From Halomonas sp. ML-15 (GTDB lineage: Bacteria > Pseudomonadota > Gammaproteobacteria > Pseudomonadales > Halomonadaceae), in contig NZ_JACXZT010000019.1 of assembly GCF_014779595.1 (NCBI RefSeq), positions 248,001 to 312,000 of the forward strand: 64,000 bases of DNA, written 5' to 3'. A program made the position numbers and the translations under genes. The notes under the pieces are model-generated. The model was given only the letters and a program-made list of their open reading frames with translations, made no database searches and had not been told where the DNA came from. Of this stretch, positions 35,266 to 43,896 are shown in pieces (within the stretch, counting starts at the first letter, position 1; each line of letters starts with the position of its first letter).

Positions 35266-36048
35266 TCAGCCGCTGTCGCCGCCGGCCACCGGCAATACGC
35301 TGCCGGTGATATAGCTGGCATCGTCGGACGCCAGGAACAGGATCGGCGCGGCCATCTCGTCCAGGGTGCCGTAGCGGCCCATCAGGCAGCTCTGCCTGGT
35401 CTGGTCGATATGCGCCTGGAACCAGGCCTGCTCGGTCTCGTTGCGCGGCTCGGGGGTGCCCCGCGAGATGCGCCGCGGTGGTGCCTCGGTGCCTCCCGGG
35501 GCGGTGGCCACCACGCGGATGCCATGCTCGGCGTACTCGAAGGCCAGCGAGGCAGTCATGGCGTTGACCCCACCCTTGGCTGCCGAATAGGGAATCCGGT
35601 GGATGCCGCGGGTCGCCGCCGAGGAGACGTTGACGATGACGCCGCCACCCTGGGCCACCATGCCCGGCAGTGCGGCGCGGCAGCACCACAGCGTGGGCAT
35701 CAGCGAGCGGGTGATCTCGGCCTGGATCTCGGCCTCGCTAAAGGCGGTAAACGGTTTGAAGTTGATCGCGCCGCCGACATTGTTGATCAGGATATCGAGG
35801 CGCCCGAAGTGGTCATGGGCCTGGCGAAGTGCGCCCTCGGCGCCTTGCCAGGTTTCCAGATCGGCCTGCAGGGCGATGGCGTCCACTCCCTGGTCGCGCA
35901 GCTCGGCGGCCACCCGATGGACATGCTCGGCGCGGTCGACCAGCGCCAGCCGCGCGCCTTCGGCAGCGGCCCGCTCGGCGACCCGCTGGCCGATGCCCTG
36001 GGCGGCACCGGTGACCAGCATCACGCGGTTCTCGAAGCGCCGGTTCAT
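35266..36048 (-). CDS. benD: Benzoate cis-diol dehydrogenase BenD
   Basis: A 260-residue short-chain dehydrogenase that oxidises 1,6-dihydroxycyclohexa-2,4-diene-1-carboxylate to catechol, CO2 and NADH. The NAD motif is VTGAAQGIG, the active-site Tyr-Lys is in YSAAKGGVNA, and NVGGAINFKPF is typical of BenD/XylL. The ATG overlaps the benC stop (ATGA), and upstream in-frame codons only shadow benC. It completes the benzoate to catechol step with BenABC. Confidence 0.95.
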   Translation of the reverse strand: MNRRFENRVMLVTGAAQGIGQRVAERAAAEGARLALVDRAEHVHRVAAELRDQGVDAIALQADLETWQGAEGALRQAHDHFGRLDILINNVGGAINFKPFTAFSEAEIQAEITRSLMPTLWCCRAALPGMVAQGGGVIVNVSSAATRGIHRIPYSAAKGGVNAMTASLAFEYAEHGIRVVATAPGGTEAPPRRISRGTPEPRNETEQAWFQAHIDQTRQSCLMGRYGTLDEMAAPILFLASDDASYITGSVLPVAGGDSG

Positions 36049-37085
36049 GCCGCCTCCTCCGCCGCGTTGGGGGTAAACTTCTCGTAGTAGAAGTTGGCCG
36101 GAATGATGTCCTGCTCGCGGAAGTGGCCGAGCACCGCATCGACCATCGGCGGCGGCCCGCACAGGTAGACGTCGACGTCGCCGTTGTGCAGCACCTCGGC
36201 CGGCATATGGTGGGTCACGTAGCCGCGCTGCGGATGCTGGCTCTGCTCGTCGACTACCACCGTGGTGTAGCTGAAATCCGGCAGGCGCTCGACGAACGCC
36301 TCCAGCGCCTCGCGCTTGACCAGATGATCGTCGCGGTTGACGCCATAGATCAGGTGGAGCGGCTGGTCGCAGCCCTGGCCTTCCTCGCACTGCTGGGCCA
36401 GCTGCTCGAGCATGGCGAGAAACGGCGCCAGGCCGGTACCGCCGGCCAGCATCAGCACCGGACGCACCACCTGGCGCAGGTAGAAGCTGCCCAGCGGGCC
36501 GGTCAGGGTCAGGCGGTCCCCCGCTGCGGCCCGCTCGCTCAGGTAGCCGCTCATCAGGCCCTGCGGCAGGTGGCGAATCAGGAAGCTGGCCCGGCGGCTG
36601 CCGGGCAGCGAGCTGAACGAGTAGGAGCGGGTGTGATCGCTGCCCGGCACCTGGATATTGACGTACTGGCCGGGCAGAAACGCCAGGCCCGCCTCGTCGT
36701 CCAGGTCGACCGCCAGCTCCAGGCTATCCTCGGAGAGACGCTCCACCGAGGCCAGGGTGGCCTCCACCGATCCCACCGCCGTCTTGCACAGGCTCGATGC
36801 CACCGGGACCTGAATCACGCAGTCCGACGACGGCACCATCTGGCAGGTCAGCACCTGGCCCTCGGCCTCCTCTTCTTCCGAGAGCGCCTCCTCCAGGTAG
36901 TCGTCGCCCATCTCGAAGGCGCCCTGCTCGCAGTGGCCCTTGCAGGTACCGCAGACCCCGTCGGAGCAGTCCATCGGCAGGTTGACCTTCTGCCGGTAGG
37001 CGGCGTCGAGCACCGTTTCACCGGCGTTACAGCCGATGAAACGGGTCACGCCGTCCTCGAAGTTGAGTGCAATGGTGTAACTCAT
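36045..37085 (-). CDS. benC: Benzoate 1,2-dioxygenase reductase BenC
   Basis: A 346-residue electron-transfer protein. An N-terminal plant-type [2Fe-2S] ferredoxin domain has Cys40, Cys45, Cys48 and Cys81 (CSDGVCGTCKG ... LTCQMVP). A flavodoxin reductase-like domain follows, with the flavin motif RSYSFSS and the NADH motif AGGTGLAPFLAML. It passes electrons from NADH to the Rieske oxygenase BenAB. The start ATG has GGAG upstream. benB lies 20 bases before and benD overlaps after. Confidence 0.95.
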   Translation of the reverse strand: MSYTIALNFEDGVTRFIGCNAGETVLDAAYRQKVNLPMDCSDGVCGTCKGHCEQGAFEMGDDYLEEALSEEEEAEGQVLTCQMVPSSDCVIQVPVASSLCKTAVGSVEATLASVERLSEDSLELAVDLDDEAGLAFLPGQYVNIQVPGSDHTRSYSFSSLPGSRRASFLIRHLPQGLMSGYLSERAAAGDRLTLTGPLGSFYLRQVVRPVLMLAGGTGLAPFLAMLEQLAQQCEEGQGCDQPLHLIYGVNRDDHLVKREALEAFVERLPDFSYTTVVVDEQSQHPQRGYVTHHMPAEVLHNGDVDVYLCGPPPMVDAVLGHFREQDIIPANFYYEKFTPNAAEEAA

Positions 37086-37105
37086 GCGGGTTCTCCTGCC
37101 ACCGG

Positions 37106-37594
37106 TCAGATGTGGTAGACGTCGATGACCTGGTGGATATAGTCGTTATTGAGCTGCACGACTTTCCTGGTGATCAGCGGCGTCTCGCCGGACACGTCCA
37201 GGGTGTAGAAGGAGGTGCCGAAGAAGCTGCTGGTCTGCTGGTAGCGATGGCTCAGGGTGTGCCAGTTGAAGCGCAGCTCGACCTCGCCGTCCGCCTCGCT
37301 CAGCACCTCGAGATTGCTGATCTGGTGCGTGGTGCGTGGCTCCGGGGTGCTGGCCCCCGAACGTTCGGTCTTGATGCGATAGACGCGATCCTCGATCCCC
37401 TCGCGATTGGAGTAGTAGATCAGCGAAATCTCGGCGTCGGGATCGCGGGTCAGCTGGTCATCGTCGTCCCAGGCCGGCATCCAGAACACCGCGTCGCTGC
37501 GGTAGCACGCCACCCACTCGTCCCACTGACGGTCGTCAAGCAACCGCGCTTCGCGGTATAGAAAGGCCTGAATCTGGTGAAAGTCGATACTCAT
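37106..37594 (-). CDS. benB: Benzoate 1,2-dioxygenase small subunit BenB
   Basis: A 162-residue beta subunit of the ring-hydroxylating dioxygenase (NTF2-like fold). Family features include FLYREARLLDDRQWDEWVAC and WMPAWDDDDQLTRDPDAEIS, and the C-terminal ITRKVVQLNNDYIHQVIDVY. The ATG at 37594 has AGGAGGAA nearby. The longer frame upstream is the benA gene in another frame. It forms the hexameric oxygenase with BenA. Confidence 0.94.
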   Translation of the reverse strand: MSIDFHQIQAFLYREARLLDDRQWDEWVACYRSDAVFWMPAWDDDDQLTRDPDAEISLIYYSNREGIEDRVYRIKTERSGASTPEPRTTHQISNLEVLSEADGEVELRFNWHTLSHRYQQTSSFFGTSFYTLDVSGETPLITRKVVQLNNDYIHQVIDVYHI

Positions 37595-37607
37595 GGTGCG
37601 TTCCTCC

Positions 37608-38987
37608 TCAGGCGCTCGCGGTGGCGGGCTCAGTTGGAATAAACCGGCTGCGTTCCTTGTCGATGGCGCGCAGCATTTCGTCGATCCAGTGCTTGTGGTG
37701 CAGCACGTAGAGGCCTTCGTCCTCGGGGGAGGCACCGCTGAGCAGCGGCTTCATATCGATGGCGCGGGCGTTGTCGTCGGCGCCCTCGATCCACTGCTTG
37801 GCGCCGCGGGAGAGATCGTTCCACTCGGCGTCGAGCCCGGCGTAACCGGCCTGGCAGGCACGGAACTCCTCGAGGTCGTCCGGGGTGCCCATGCCGCTGA
37901 CGTTGAAGAAATCCTCGTACTGGCGGATGCGTACGCGACGGTTCTCCGCCGACTCGCCCTTGGGCGCGAAGCAGTAGATGGTGACTTCGCTCTTGTCGAC
38001 GTCGATGGGACGGATCACGCGGATCTGGGTAGAGAACTGATCCATCAGGTAGACGTTGGGATAGAGGCAGAGGTTACGGGTCTGGTTGACGATGGAGTCG
38101 GCCCGCGCCTCGCCCAGCTCCTCCTCGATCCACTCTTTCTGGGTGTAGACCGGGCGCACCTCAGGGTTGAGCAGGCGGGTCCACAGCATCATATGGCCGT
38201 TCTCATAGGAGTAGAAACCGCCCTGGCTCTTCGACCAGCCGTCGGCGTCCACCGCCTTGGTGCCGCCGGCGTCGTAGTTGCGACGGTCCATGGTCGAGGC
38301 GTAGTTCCAGTGCACGGTGCTGACGTGGTAGCCGTCGGCGCCGTTCTCCGCGCCCAGCTTCCAGTTGCCCTGGAAGGTATAGGAGGAGGTGCCGCGCAGG
38401 ATCTCCAGGCCTTCAGGGGCCTGGTCGACGATATTGTCGATGATCTTGCGGGTCTCGCCGAGGTAGTCGTCGAGGGGCATCACGTCCGCGCTGAGGCTGC
38501 CGAACAGGAAGCCGCGATAGTTCTCGAAGCGCGGCAGGCGCTTGAGGTCGTGGGAGCCGTCCTGCTTGAAGCCGTCCGGATAGGCACCGGTCTTCTCGTT
38601 CTTGGCCTTGAGCAGCTTGCCGTCGTTCTTGAAGGTCCAGCCGTGGAACGGGCAGGTGAAGGTGCCCTTGTTGCCCTGCTTGCGACGACACAGTGTGGCG
38701 CCGCGGTGGGCACAGGCGTTGATCAGGCCGTGCAGTTCGCCCTGCTTGTCGCGGGTGATCACCACCGGCTGACGCCCCATGGTCACGGTGAAGTAGTCTC
38801 CCGGTTCGCTGATCTGGCTCTCGTGGGCCAGGAACAGCCAGTTGCCCTCGAAGATATGCTTCATCTCGAGGTCAAAGAAGTCGCGGTCGGTGAACATGCT
38901 GCGGTGGCAGCGGAAGATGCCGTTGGCGGGGTCGTCGACCACCGCGCCGCGGATGCGCGTTTCGAGTTGATCAAGCTTGCTGGTCAT
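37608..38987 (-). CDS. benA: Benzoate 1,2-dioxygenase large subunit BenA
   Basis: A 459-residue Rieske non-haem iron oxygenase alpha subunit. The Rieske cluster ligands are Cys92-His94 and Cys112-His115 (CAHRG and CPFHGW). The mononuclear iron site is in the stretch [16 protein letters not shown] (bridging Asp and two His). It adds both oxygen atoms to benzoate to give the cis-diol. It is the first gene of the ben operon (benABCD, then two carriers). The region upstream holds a perfect palindrome. Confidence 0.95.
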   Translation of the reverse strand: MTSKLDQLETRIRGAVVDDPANGIFRCHRSMFTDRDFFDLEMKHIFEGNWLFLAHESQISEPGDYFTVTMGRQPVVITRDKQGELHGLINACAHRGATLCRRKQGNKGTFTCPFHGWTFKNDGKLLKAKNEKTGAYPDGFKQDGSHDLKRLPRFENYRGFLFGSLSADVMPLDDYLGETRKIIDNIVDQAPEGLEILRGTSSYTFQGNWKLGAENGADGYHVSTVHWNYASTMDRRNYDAGGTKAVDADGWSKSQGGFYSYENGHMMLWTRLLNPEVRPVYTQKEWIEEELGEARADSIVNQTRNLCLYPNVYLMDQFSTQIRVIRPIDVDKSEVTIYCFAPKGESAENRRVRIRQYEDFFNVSGMGTPDDLEEFRACQAGYAGLDAEWNDLSRGAKQWIEGADDNARAIDMKPLLSGASPEDEGLYVLHHKHWIDEMLRAIDKERSRFIPTEPATASA

Positions 38988-39150
38988 GATCCAGGTCCTC
39001 GGTATCTTGTCGTGTCGTACCGGCGAGCCCAGAGGGTCCCGGCGTCAAGGGAACAATCGTAGGGTTATCGCAGAGGCTTCCCTCGCACTCGGGGCTGTTC
39101 CGTCGGCAGGTCGACGGGGAGGCGCTGTAAACCCATCCCTGGGCGCTACC

Positions 39151-39170
39151 TTGCGCCATCCATGGCGCAA
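39151..39170. promoter_or_regulatory. Perfect palindrome upstream of benA
   Basis: A 9-base inverted repeat with a 2-base centre (TTGCGCCAT, CC, ATGGCGCAA) lies 164 bases upstream of benA and 65 bases after the catA stop. There is no T run on either strand, so it is not a terminator. A dimeric regulator site or RNA hairpin in the catA-benA gap is more likely. It does not match the CatM/BenM ATAC-N7-GTAT pattern. Confidence 0.5.
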
Positions 39171-39234
39171 ACCTCCCCTTTGACCTGCCCACGGCGCCCC
39201 TTGCGTGTCACTGCGGCGAAAGCTCTGGTACTGA

Positions 39235-40209
39235 TCAAACCTTGGCGGTGCTGGCCAGCTGGCTATGCTGGTCCTGCTCGTCTTCCTTGGCCCGCGGGCG
39301 GGCTGGGCGAGCCTGCAGCTCGGCCGCATCGGTCCGCGACAGCTCGACGTCGAACACCACCTCGGAGAAGGGGCCGTCCAGCTCGCGCTTGTCGATTTCG
39401 GCCGGGTCTTCGATACGGTTCGCTGGCACCACCAGCTCCTCGCGGGTGGCGAAGGCGAAGTCGTCCCAGGTGTACTTGTCGCCGGCCAGGTTGATCTGGG
39501 TAGTCAGGTGCTGATGGCCCGGCGCCGAGATGAAGTAGTGAATATGCGCCGGACGCTCGCCGTGGCGGCCCAGGGACTTGAGGACCTGATCGGTGGGGGC
39601 GCCTTGCGGCACGCCATAGCCGGAGGGGATGATGCTGCGCGCGGTGTAGCGGCCATCGCTGTCGGCGTAGATGGTGCGGCGCATGTTGTACTCGCTCTGG
39701 GTCGGGTCGAAGAACGAGTAGTTGCCCTTGGAGTTGCAGTGCCAGATCTCGACCTTGGCGCCGGGGATCGGCTGGCCATTCACGTCGCGTACCTGACCGG
39801 TCAGCCACATCACCTCGCCATCGGGGTCGCTGCCGTCATCCAGGCGGGCGAAGCCTTCGGCTTCCGGGGCGCCGGCCACGTAGAGCGGGCCCTCGATGGT
39901 GCGCGGCGTGCCACCGGTGCGCTTGGCCTCAGCGTCGGCGGCGTCCTGGCGCATGTCCAGGTAGTGGTCGAAGCCCAGGCCCGGAGAGAGCAAGCCGAAC
40001 TGGGTATCGTGGCCCAGCGCGTTGAGCAGGCTGACCGCGGACCAGTACTCCTCCTCGCTGACGTCGAAGTCGTCGATCAGGCGGTAAAGGTCGGAGAGCA
40101 GGCGGTGCATGATCTGCTTGGCGCGGTCGTTACCGCCCTCCTGCTCGAAACCGGCGACGGTCTTCAGAAAGTCTTGAACGTCCGGGGTGTCGAAAATCTT
40201 CACGCTCAT
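39235..40209 (-). CDS. catA: Catechol 1,2-dioxygenase CatA
   Basis: A 324-residue non-haem Fe(III) intradiol dioxygenase that opens catechol to cis,cis-muconate. Iron ligands are Tyr164 (KGNYSFFD), Tyr198 (PSGYGVP), His222 and His224 (PAHIHYF). An N-terminal helical dimer domain precedes them. The C-terminus (ARPARPRAKEDEQDQHSQLA) is longer and more charged than usual. GAGG lies 8 bases before the ATG. It follows catC by 68 bases. Confidence 0.95.
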   Translation of the reverse strand: MSVKIFDTPDVQDFLKTVAGFEQEGGNDRAKQIMHRLLSDLYRLIDDFDVSEEEYWSAVSLLNALGHDTQFGLLSPGLGFDHYLDMRQDAADAEAKRTGGTPRTIEGPLYVAGAPEAEGFARLDDGSDPDGEVMWLTGQVRDVNGQPIPGAKVEIWHCNSKGNYSFFDPTQSEYNMRRTIYADSDGRYTARSIIPSGYGVPQGAPTDQVLKSLGRHGERPAHIHYFISAPGHQHLTTQINLAGDKYTWDDFAFATREELVVPANRIEDPAEIDKRELDGPFSEVVFDVELSRTDAAELQARPARPRAKEDEQDQHSQLASTAKV

Positions 40210-40277
40210 GGGAATATCCTCATCGTTATCGTTATGGCCGCGGCTGTACGGCCTGTCTGGCGTGGCTCGTCGGTGCC

Positions 40278-40568
40278 TCAGCTATCGTCTTCGCGAACCG
40301 ACGATGGATGGCGACACAGCGGCGTGACGCTGATCTCCATATAGGGGAAGAGCGGCAGGTTGGAGACGATCTCCTGCAGCTCGGCGTTGTCCTCGACATC
40401 GAAGATGCTGACGTTGGCGTAGCTGCCGGCGACCCGCCACAGATGGCGCCACTTGCCGGCGCGCTGCAGCTCCTGGGAGTAGGCCTTCTCGGTCGCCTTG
40501 ATCTTGGCGGCCTGCTCGGCCGGCATCTCCGGCGGCAGTTTTACGGTCATTTCCACCTGAAACAGCAT
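40278..40568 (-). CDS. catC: Muconolactone delta-isomerase CatC
   Basis: A 96-residue protein of the muconolactone isomerase family (LFQVEMTVKLPPEMPAEQAA, WRHLWRVAGSYANVSIFDVE, LFPYMEISVTPLCRHP). It converts muconolactone to 3-oxoadipate enol-lactone. AGGAGGAG precedes the ATG. It is between catB and catA in a catBCA operon. Confidence 0.95.
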   Translation of the reverse strand: MLFQVEMTVKLPPEMPAEQAAKIKATEKAYSQELQRAGKWRHLWRVAGSYANVSIFDVEDNAELQEIVSNLPLFPYMEISVTPLCRHPSSVREDDS

Positions 40569-40597
40569 GTGCTTCTCCTCCTCAGTGCTGGCGCGGC

Positions 40598-41719
40598 TCA
40601 GTGGCTGCGCGAATAGTGCGCAAGCTTGTCTTCATCCAGGGTGATGCCGAGGCCCGGCCCGCGCGGAAGCGCGACGCCGAACTCGTGGTAGTTGAGGGAC
40701 TCGCTGACGATGTCGTCCTTGAGCAGCAGCGGACCGAACATCTCGCTGCCCCAGGCCAGCTCGGGCAGCGTGGCCCAGGCGTGCAGCGAGGCCGCGGTGC
40801 CGATGCTGCCCTCGAGCAGGGTGCCGCCGTAGAGGCCGATACCCGCGGCCTGGGCCACGTGGGCCAGTTCCAGCACGCCGTACAGGCCGCCGGACTTGGC
40901 GATCTTCAGCGCATAGGCGCCGCTGAAGCCGGCGGCGGCGAGATCGAAACCGTCGCGGGCGTCCTGCACCGCCTCATCGGCGAGCATCGGCACGCGGAAG
41001 CGGTTGGCAAGGCGGATCAGGCCGGCGTGCTCGCGGGCCGCAATGGGCTGCTCGATCAGGTCGATACCGGCCTCCTGCAGGGCGGCGATGCCGCGCACCG
41101 CGGTGGCTTCGTCCCAGGCCTGGTTGACGTCGACACGGACGCTGGCCCGGTCGCCCAGCGCGGCCTTGATCGCCGCCACATGGGCGACGTCCTGAGCCAC
41201 CGGGTTGGCGCCGATCTTGAGCTTGAAGTCGCCGTGGCGACGGTCGTCCAGGCGCTGAAAGGCCTCGTCGATATCACGCTGGGTATCGCCGCTGGCCAGG
41301 GTCCACAGCACCGGCAGGTGGGTCTGCTGCGCGCCGCCCAGCAGCTCGGCAACCGGCAACCCCAGGCGTTTGCCCTGGGCATCCAGCAGCGCGGTTTCCA
41401 GCGCCGACTTGGCGATCATGTTGCCGCGGGCATGGCGCTGCAGCCGCGCCCGCAGGGCATTGAGGTTGGCCGCCGGCTGACCGATCAGCAGCGGCGCCAG
41501 GTAGGTGTCGATATTGCGCTTGATGCTCTCCGGACTCTCCGGGCCGTAGGCCAGGCCGCCAATGGTGGTGCCCTCACCGAGGCCCTCGACGCCGTCGCTG
41601 TCGCGCAGCCGCACGATGACCATCGACTGGCAGGCCATGGTGGTCATGGAGAGCTTGTGCGGACGGATGGTCGGCAGGTCGACCAGCAGCGTCTCGATGG
41701 TGGTGATGACGGCGGACAT
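40598..41719 (-). CDS. catB: Muconate cycloisomerase CatB
   Basis: A 373-residue enolase-superfamily enzyme converting cis,cis-muconate to muconolactone. The active-site lysine motif is FKLKIGAN, metal ligands are in VRVDVNQAWDE, LIEQPIAA and MLADEAVQDARD, and YALKIAKSGGLYG follows. The ATG at 41719 has GGAGCG upstream, and the earlier in-frame stretch overlaps the control region. It heads the catBCA operon, divergent from catR. Confidence 0.95.
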   Translation of the reverse strand: MSAVITTIETLLVDLPTIRPHKLSMTTMACQSMVIVRLRDSDGVEGLGEGTTIGGLAYGPESPESIKRNIDTYLAPLLIGQPAANLNALRARLQRHARGNMIAKSALETALLDAQGKRLGLPVAELLGGAQQTHLPVLWTLASGDTQRDIDEAFQRLDDRRHGDFKLKIGANPVAQDVAHVAAIKAALGDRASVRVDVNQAWDEATAVRGIAALQEAGIDLIEQPIAAREHAGLIRLANRFRVPMLADEAVQDARDGFDLAAAGFSGAYALKIAKSGGLYGVLELAHVAQAAGIGLYGGTLLEGSIGTAASLHAWATLPELAWGSEMFGPLLLKDDIVSESLNYHEFGVALPRGPGLGITLDEDKLAHYSRSH

Positions 41720-41812
41720 AGGGGGTGGCGCTCCAGCAATCGATTTTCGTTGATTGGGGAGCAGTCTGATTGCGTCTGGCCAGCGCAACCAATATCGTTT
41801 GAGTGCCCAGCC

Positions 41813-41827
41813 ATACCCAGGAGGTAT
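41813..41827. promoter_or_regulatory. CatM/BenM-type operator between catB and catR
   Basis: The 15-base sequence is ATAC, seven bases, GTAT, the consensus site of CatM/BenM LysR regulators. It covers the ribosome-binding site of catR (GAGG) and lies 94 bases upstream of catB. This suggests autoregulation of catR at translation start or mRNA start, plus activation of catBCA. It was seen in the sequence and its function is inferred. Confidence 0.65.
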
Positions 41828-41828
41828 C

Positions 41829-42731
41829 ATGGAGCTTCGCCACCTGCGCTACTTCTGCGTCGTTGCAGAGGAGCTCAACCTCACCCGCGCGGCCGCCAGG
41901 CTGCATATGGCACAGCCGCCCTTATCTAGGCAGATCAAGCAGTTGGAGTCAGAAGTAGGTGCCGACCTGTTTCAGAGAAGCTCACGCGGCCTGCGCCTTA
42001 CGGCCGCCGGCCAGTTCTTTTATGAGCATACCCTGCAGATACTGGAGAAGGTCGAGGTAACCACTGCCGCGACACGCCGCATGGCCCGCAGCAAGCGCCG
42101 CCTGTTCGGCATTGGCTTCGTGCCGTCGGTGTTCTATGGCCAGCTGCCGCTGCTGGTGCGCGATTTACGACAAAAGGATGATGTCGAGCTGACCCTCGCC
42201 GAGCTGACCACCGTGCAGCAGGTCCAGGCGCTCAAGGCCGGTCGCATCGACATCGGCTTCGGGCGCCTGCGCATCGACGACCCCGACGTGGAGCAGGAGG
42301 TGCTGTTCGACGAGCCGCTGATGGCCGCGCTGCCCGCCGACCATCCGCTGGCCAACAGCCGTCCGACCCTGGCCCAGCTCGCCGACTACCCACTGGTGCT
42401 GTTTCCCGCCAAGCCGCGCCCCAGCCTGGCCGACATCACCTTGGGACTATTCCGCCGCCAGGGACTCAAGGTCAGCGTGGCTCAGGAAGCCAACGAGCTG
42501 CAGACCGCCCTGAGCCTGGTCGCCTCGGAAATCGGCATCACCCTGGTGCCGGAACAGGTCAAGCGCGTGCAGCGCGACGGTATCGTGTTCGTCTACCTGG
42601 ACGACCGCACCATCACCTCCCCGGTGATCTGCAGCCGCCGCAAGGGTGAACCGCCCTCCGACATCATGCGGCAGGCCAACACTATCCTGGAGGTACTGGT
42701 GGAGAACCGCCGCACCGGGCGCTATCCGTGA
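41829..42731 (+). CDS. catR: CatR/BenM-like LysR regulator of catechol/benzoate genes
   Basis: A 300-residue LysR regulator starting MELRHLRYFCVVAEELNLTR, with the helix-turn-helix AQPPLSRQIKQLESEVG. It has the effector-domain pattern of CatM/BenM-type proteins, which respond to cis,cis-muconate and benzoate (GFVPSVFYGQLPLLV and SEIGITLVPEQVKR). It is divergent from catB with an ATAC-N7-GTAT site in between. The ATG at 41829 is favoured by the family start and by GAGG just upstream. The operator overlaps its leader. Confidence 0.93.
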   Translation: MELRHLRYFCVVAEELNLTRAAARLHMAQPPLSRQIKQLESEVGADLFQRSSRGLRLTAAGQFFYEHTLQILEKVEVTTAATRRMARSKRRLFGIGFVPSVFYGQLPLLVRDLRQKDDVELTLAELTTVQQVQALKAGRIDIGFGRLRIDDPDVEQEVLFDEPLMAALPADHPLANSRPTLAQLADYPLVLFPAKPRPSLADITLGLFRRQGLKVSVAQEANELQTALSLVASEIGITLVPEQVKRVQRDGIVFVYLDDRTITSPVICSRRKGEPPSDIMRQANTILEVLVENRRTGRYP

Positions 42732-42775
42732 AGACACAGCGCTTGTCTCAGCCCTGCCGCCGTTGACCGGCCGTT

Positions 42776-42807
42776 ATTGAAAGGGGCGCCCACTCAGTGG
42801 ACGCCCC
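42776..42807 (-). terminator. Terminator of the enoyl-CoA hydratase gene
   Basis: An inverted repeat (GGGGCGCCCAC, TCA, GTGGACGCCCC, one mismatch) at 42783-42807 is followed on the minus strand by TTTCAAT. It also stands between the converging catR and hydratase genes and may work for both. Confidence 0.7.
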
Positions 42808-42844
42808 CGTAGGATCTCGCCTGATCATCCGCTCGGCTGTCGTT

Positions 42845-43618
42845 TCAACCACTCCGCCCTTTACCTGATGACACTTGCTTGGCAAAGAAGGCGTCGATGG
42901 CGCCCTGGGCTTCCGGGGAGCGACAGCGTTCCAGTAGCTGCTGTTCTTCGCGGTCGAAGGCGTGGCCGATCGCCTCGGCGTCGCCTTCCCGCAACAGTGC
43001 CTTGGTGGCCAGCAGCGCATCGAAGGGTTTGGAGAGAAGGCGACTGGCAGAGTCGAATGCCTGCTCCAGCGCCATCCCATCGGGGGTAGTGTCGGTCAAC
43101 AGGCCAAGCTCGCAGGCACGAGAGGCGGACAAGGATGCGCCCAACATGAGCATCTCGCTGGCCGCCTTGTTGCCGGCCAGCTTGGGTAGCATCAGCGTGG
43201 TGGCACCCAGGGGCGTCAGGGCAAAATTGACGAATGGCAGGTAGAAGGTGGTCGAGTTTCCCGCATAGGCGAAATCGCAGTGCATCAGGATCGATGAGCC
43301 AAGCCCCAGGGCGAGGCCCTCTGCGGCGGCGATGACCGGCTTGGGAAAGGCGTGCAGCCGACGCAGGAAGGTGATGGCTGGCACCTCGGTCGCCTGCGCC
43401 AGCGCCTTGTAATTGGCCAGGTCGTTGCCTGCGGTAAAGCAGTTCTCGCTACCGGTGATGATCAGGACCTTGACCTCGTCATCTGCCTCGGCCGCGGCAA
43501 GCGCATCGATCAGTTGGGCGTAGCTAGTCTCATCCAGGATATTGCGTCGTTCGGGGCCGCTGATCTTGAGCAGCGTGATGCCATCCGCCCTGCGTGACGT
43601 CGTGATTCGAGTCGTCAT
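42845..43618 (-). CDS. Enoyl-CoA hydratase/isomerase family protein
   Basis: A 257-residue crotonase-fold protein. The oxyanion-hole pattern is seen as NCFTAGNDLANYKALA and AEGLALGLGSSILMHCDF, followed by LPFVNFALTPLGATTLMLP. It lacks a clear pair of the two catalytic glutamates of classical hydratase in the standard spots, so isomerase or other crotonase chemistry is equally likely. It is transcribed alone, with a terminator downstream, between catR and the antiporter. The start ATG has GGAGGTAG upstream. The substrate is unknown. Confidence 0.85.
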   Translation of the reverse strand: MTTRITTSRRADGITLLKISGPERRNILDETSYAQLIDALAAAEADDEVKVLIITGSENCFTAGNDLANYKALAQATEVPAITFLRRLHAFPKPVIAAAEGLALGLGSSILMHCDFAYAGNSTTFYLPFVNFALTPLGATTLMLPKLAGNKAASEMLMLGASLSASRACELGLLTDTTPDGMALEQAFDSASRLLSKPFDALLATKALLREGDAEAIGHAFDREEQQLLERCRSPEAQGAIDAFFAKQVSSGKGRSG

Positions 43619-43896
43619 GCCCTACCTCCATTGCAGACAGAGAACCTGTTCCCAGCATAAGTAGTTTTTGATGAGCGTGCTAATTTTTCTTTGGTGGAGA
43701 GCCGTCACCGCCATTCGGTCACATACTTTCCTCAGACTTACCGAGACCCCAGTGTTACTGTGGGCGAATTGCAGGCGGCTAAGAGAGGGCCGTTTTCCTG
43801 ACATAACCATCCGTACAGCAGCTTCCTGAACTTGCCACTGAACACATGGACCGCCACTTAGGCTCTGGCCAGGGTTGCCAATCAAGGGGCATCCGC

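Noticed and set aside
34315-36087. A 590-codon plus-strand frame over the second BenE-like gene and benD
   Set aside because: It is a high-GC antisense shadow of two genes with clear families.
37593-39062. A 489-codon frame antisense to benA
   Set aside because: It is antisense to a gene with intact Rieske motifs and has no recognised protein features.
43619-43896. An 87-codon minus-strand frame in the gap before the antiporter
   Set aside because: There is no ribosome-binding site, composition is not gene-like, and it mostly covers a promoter/leader region.
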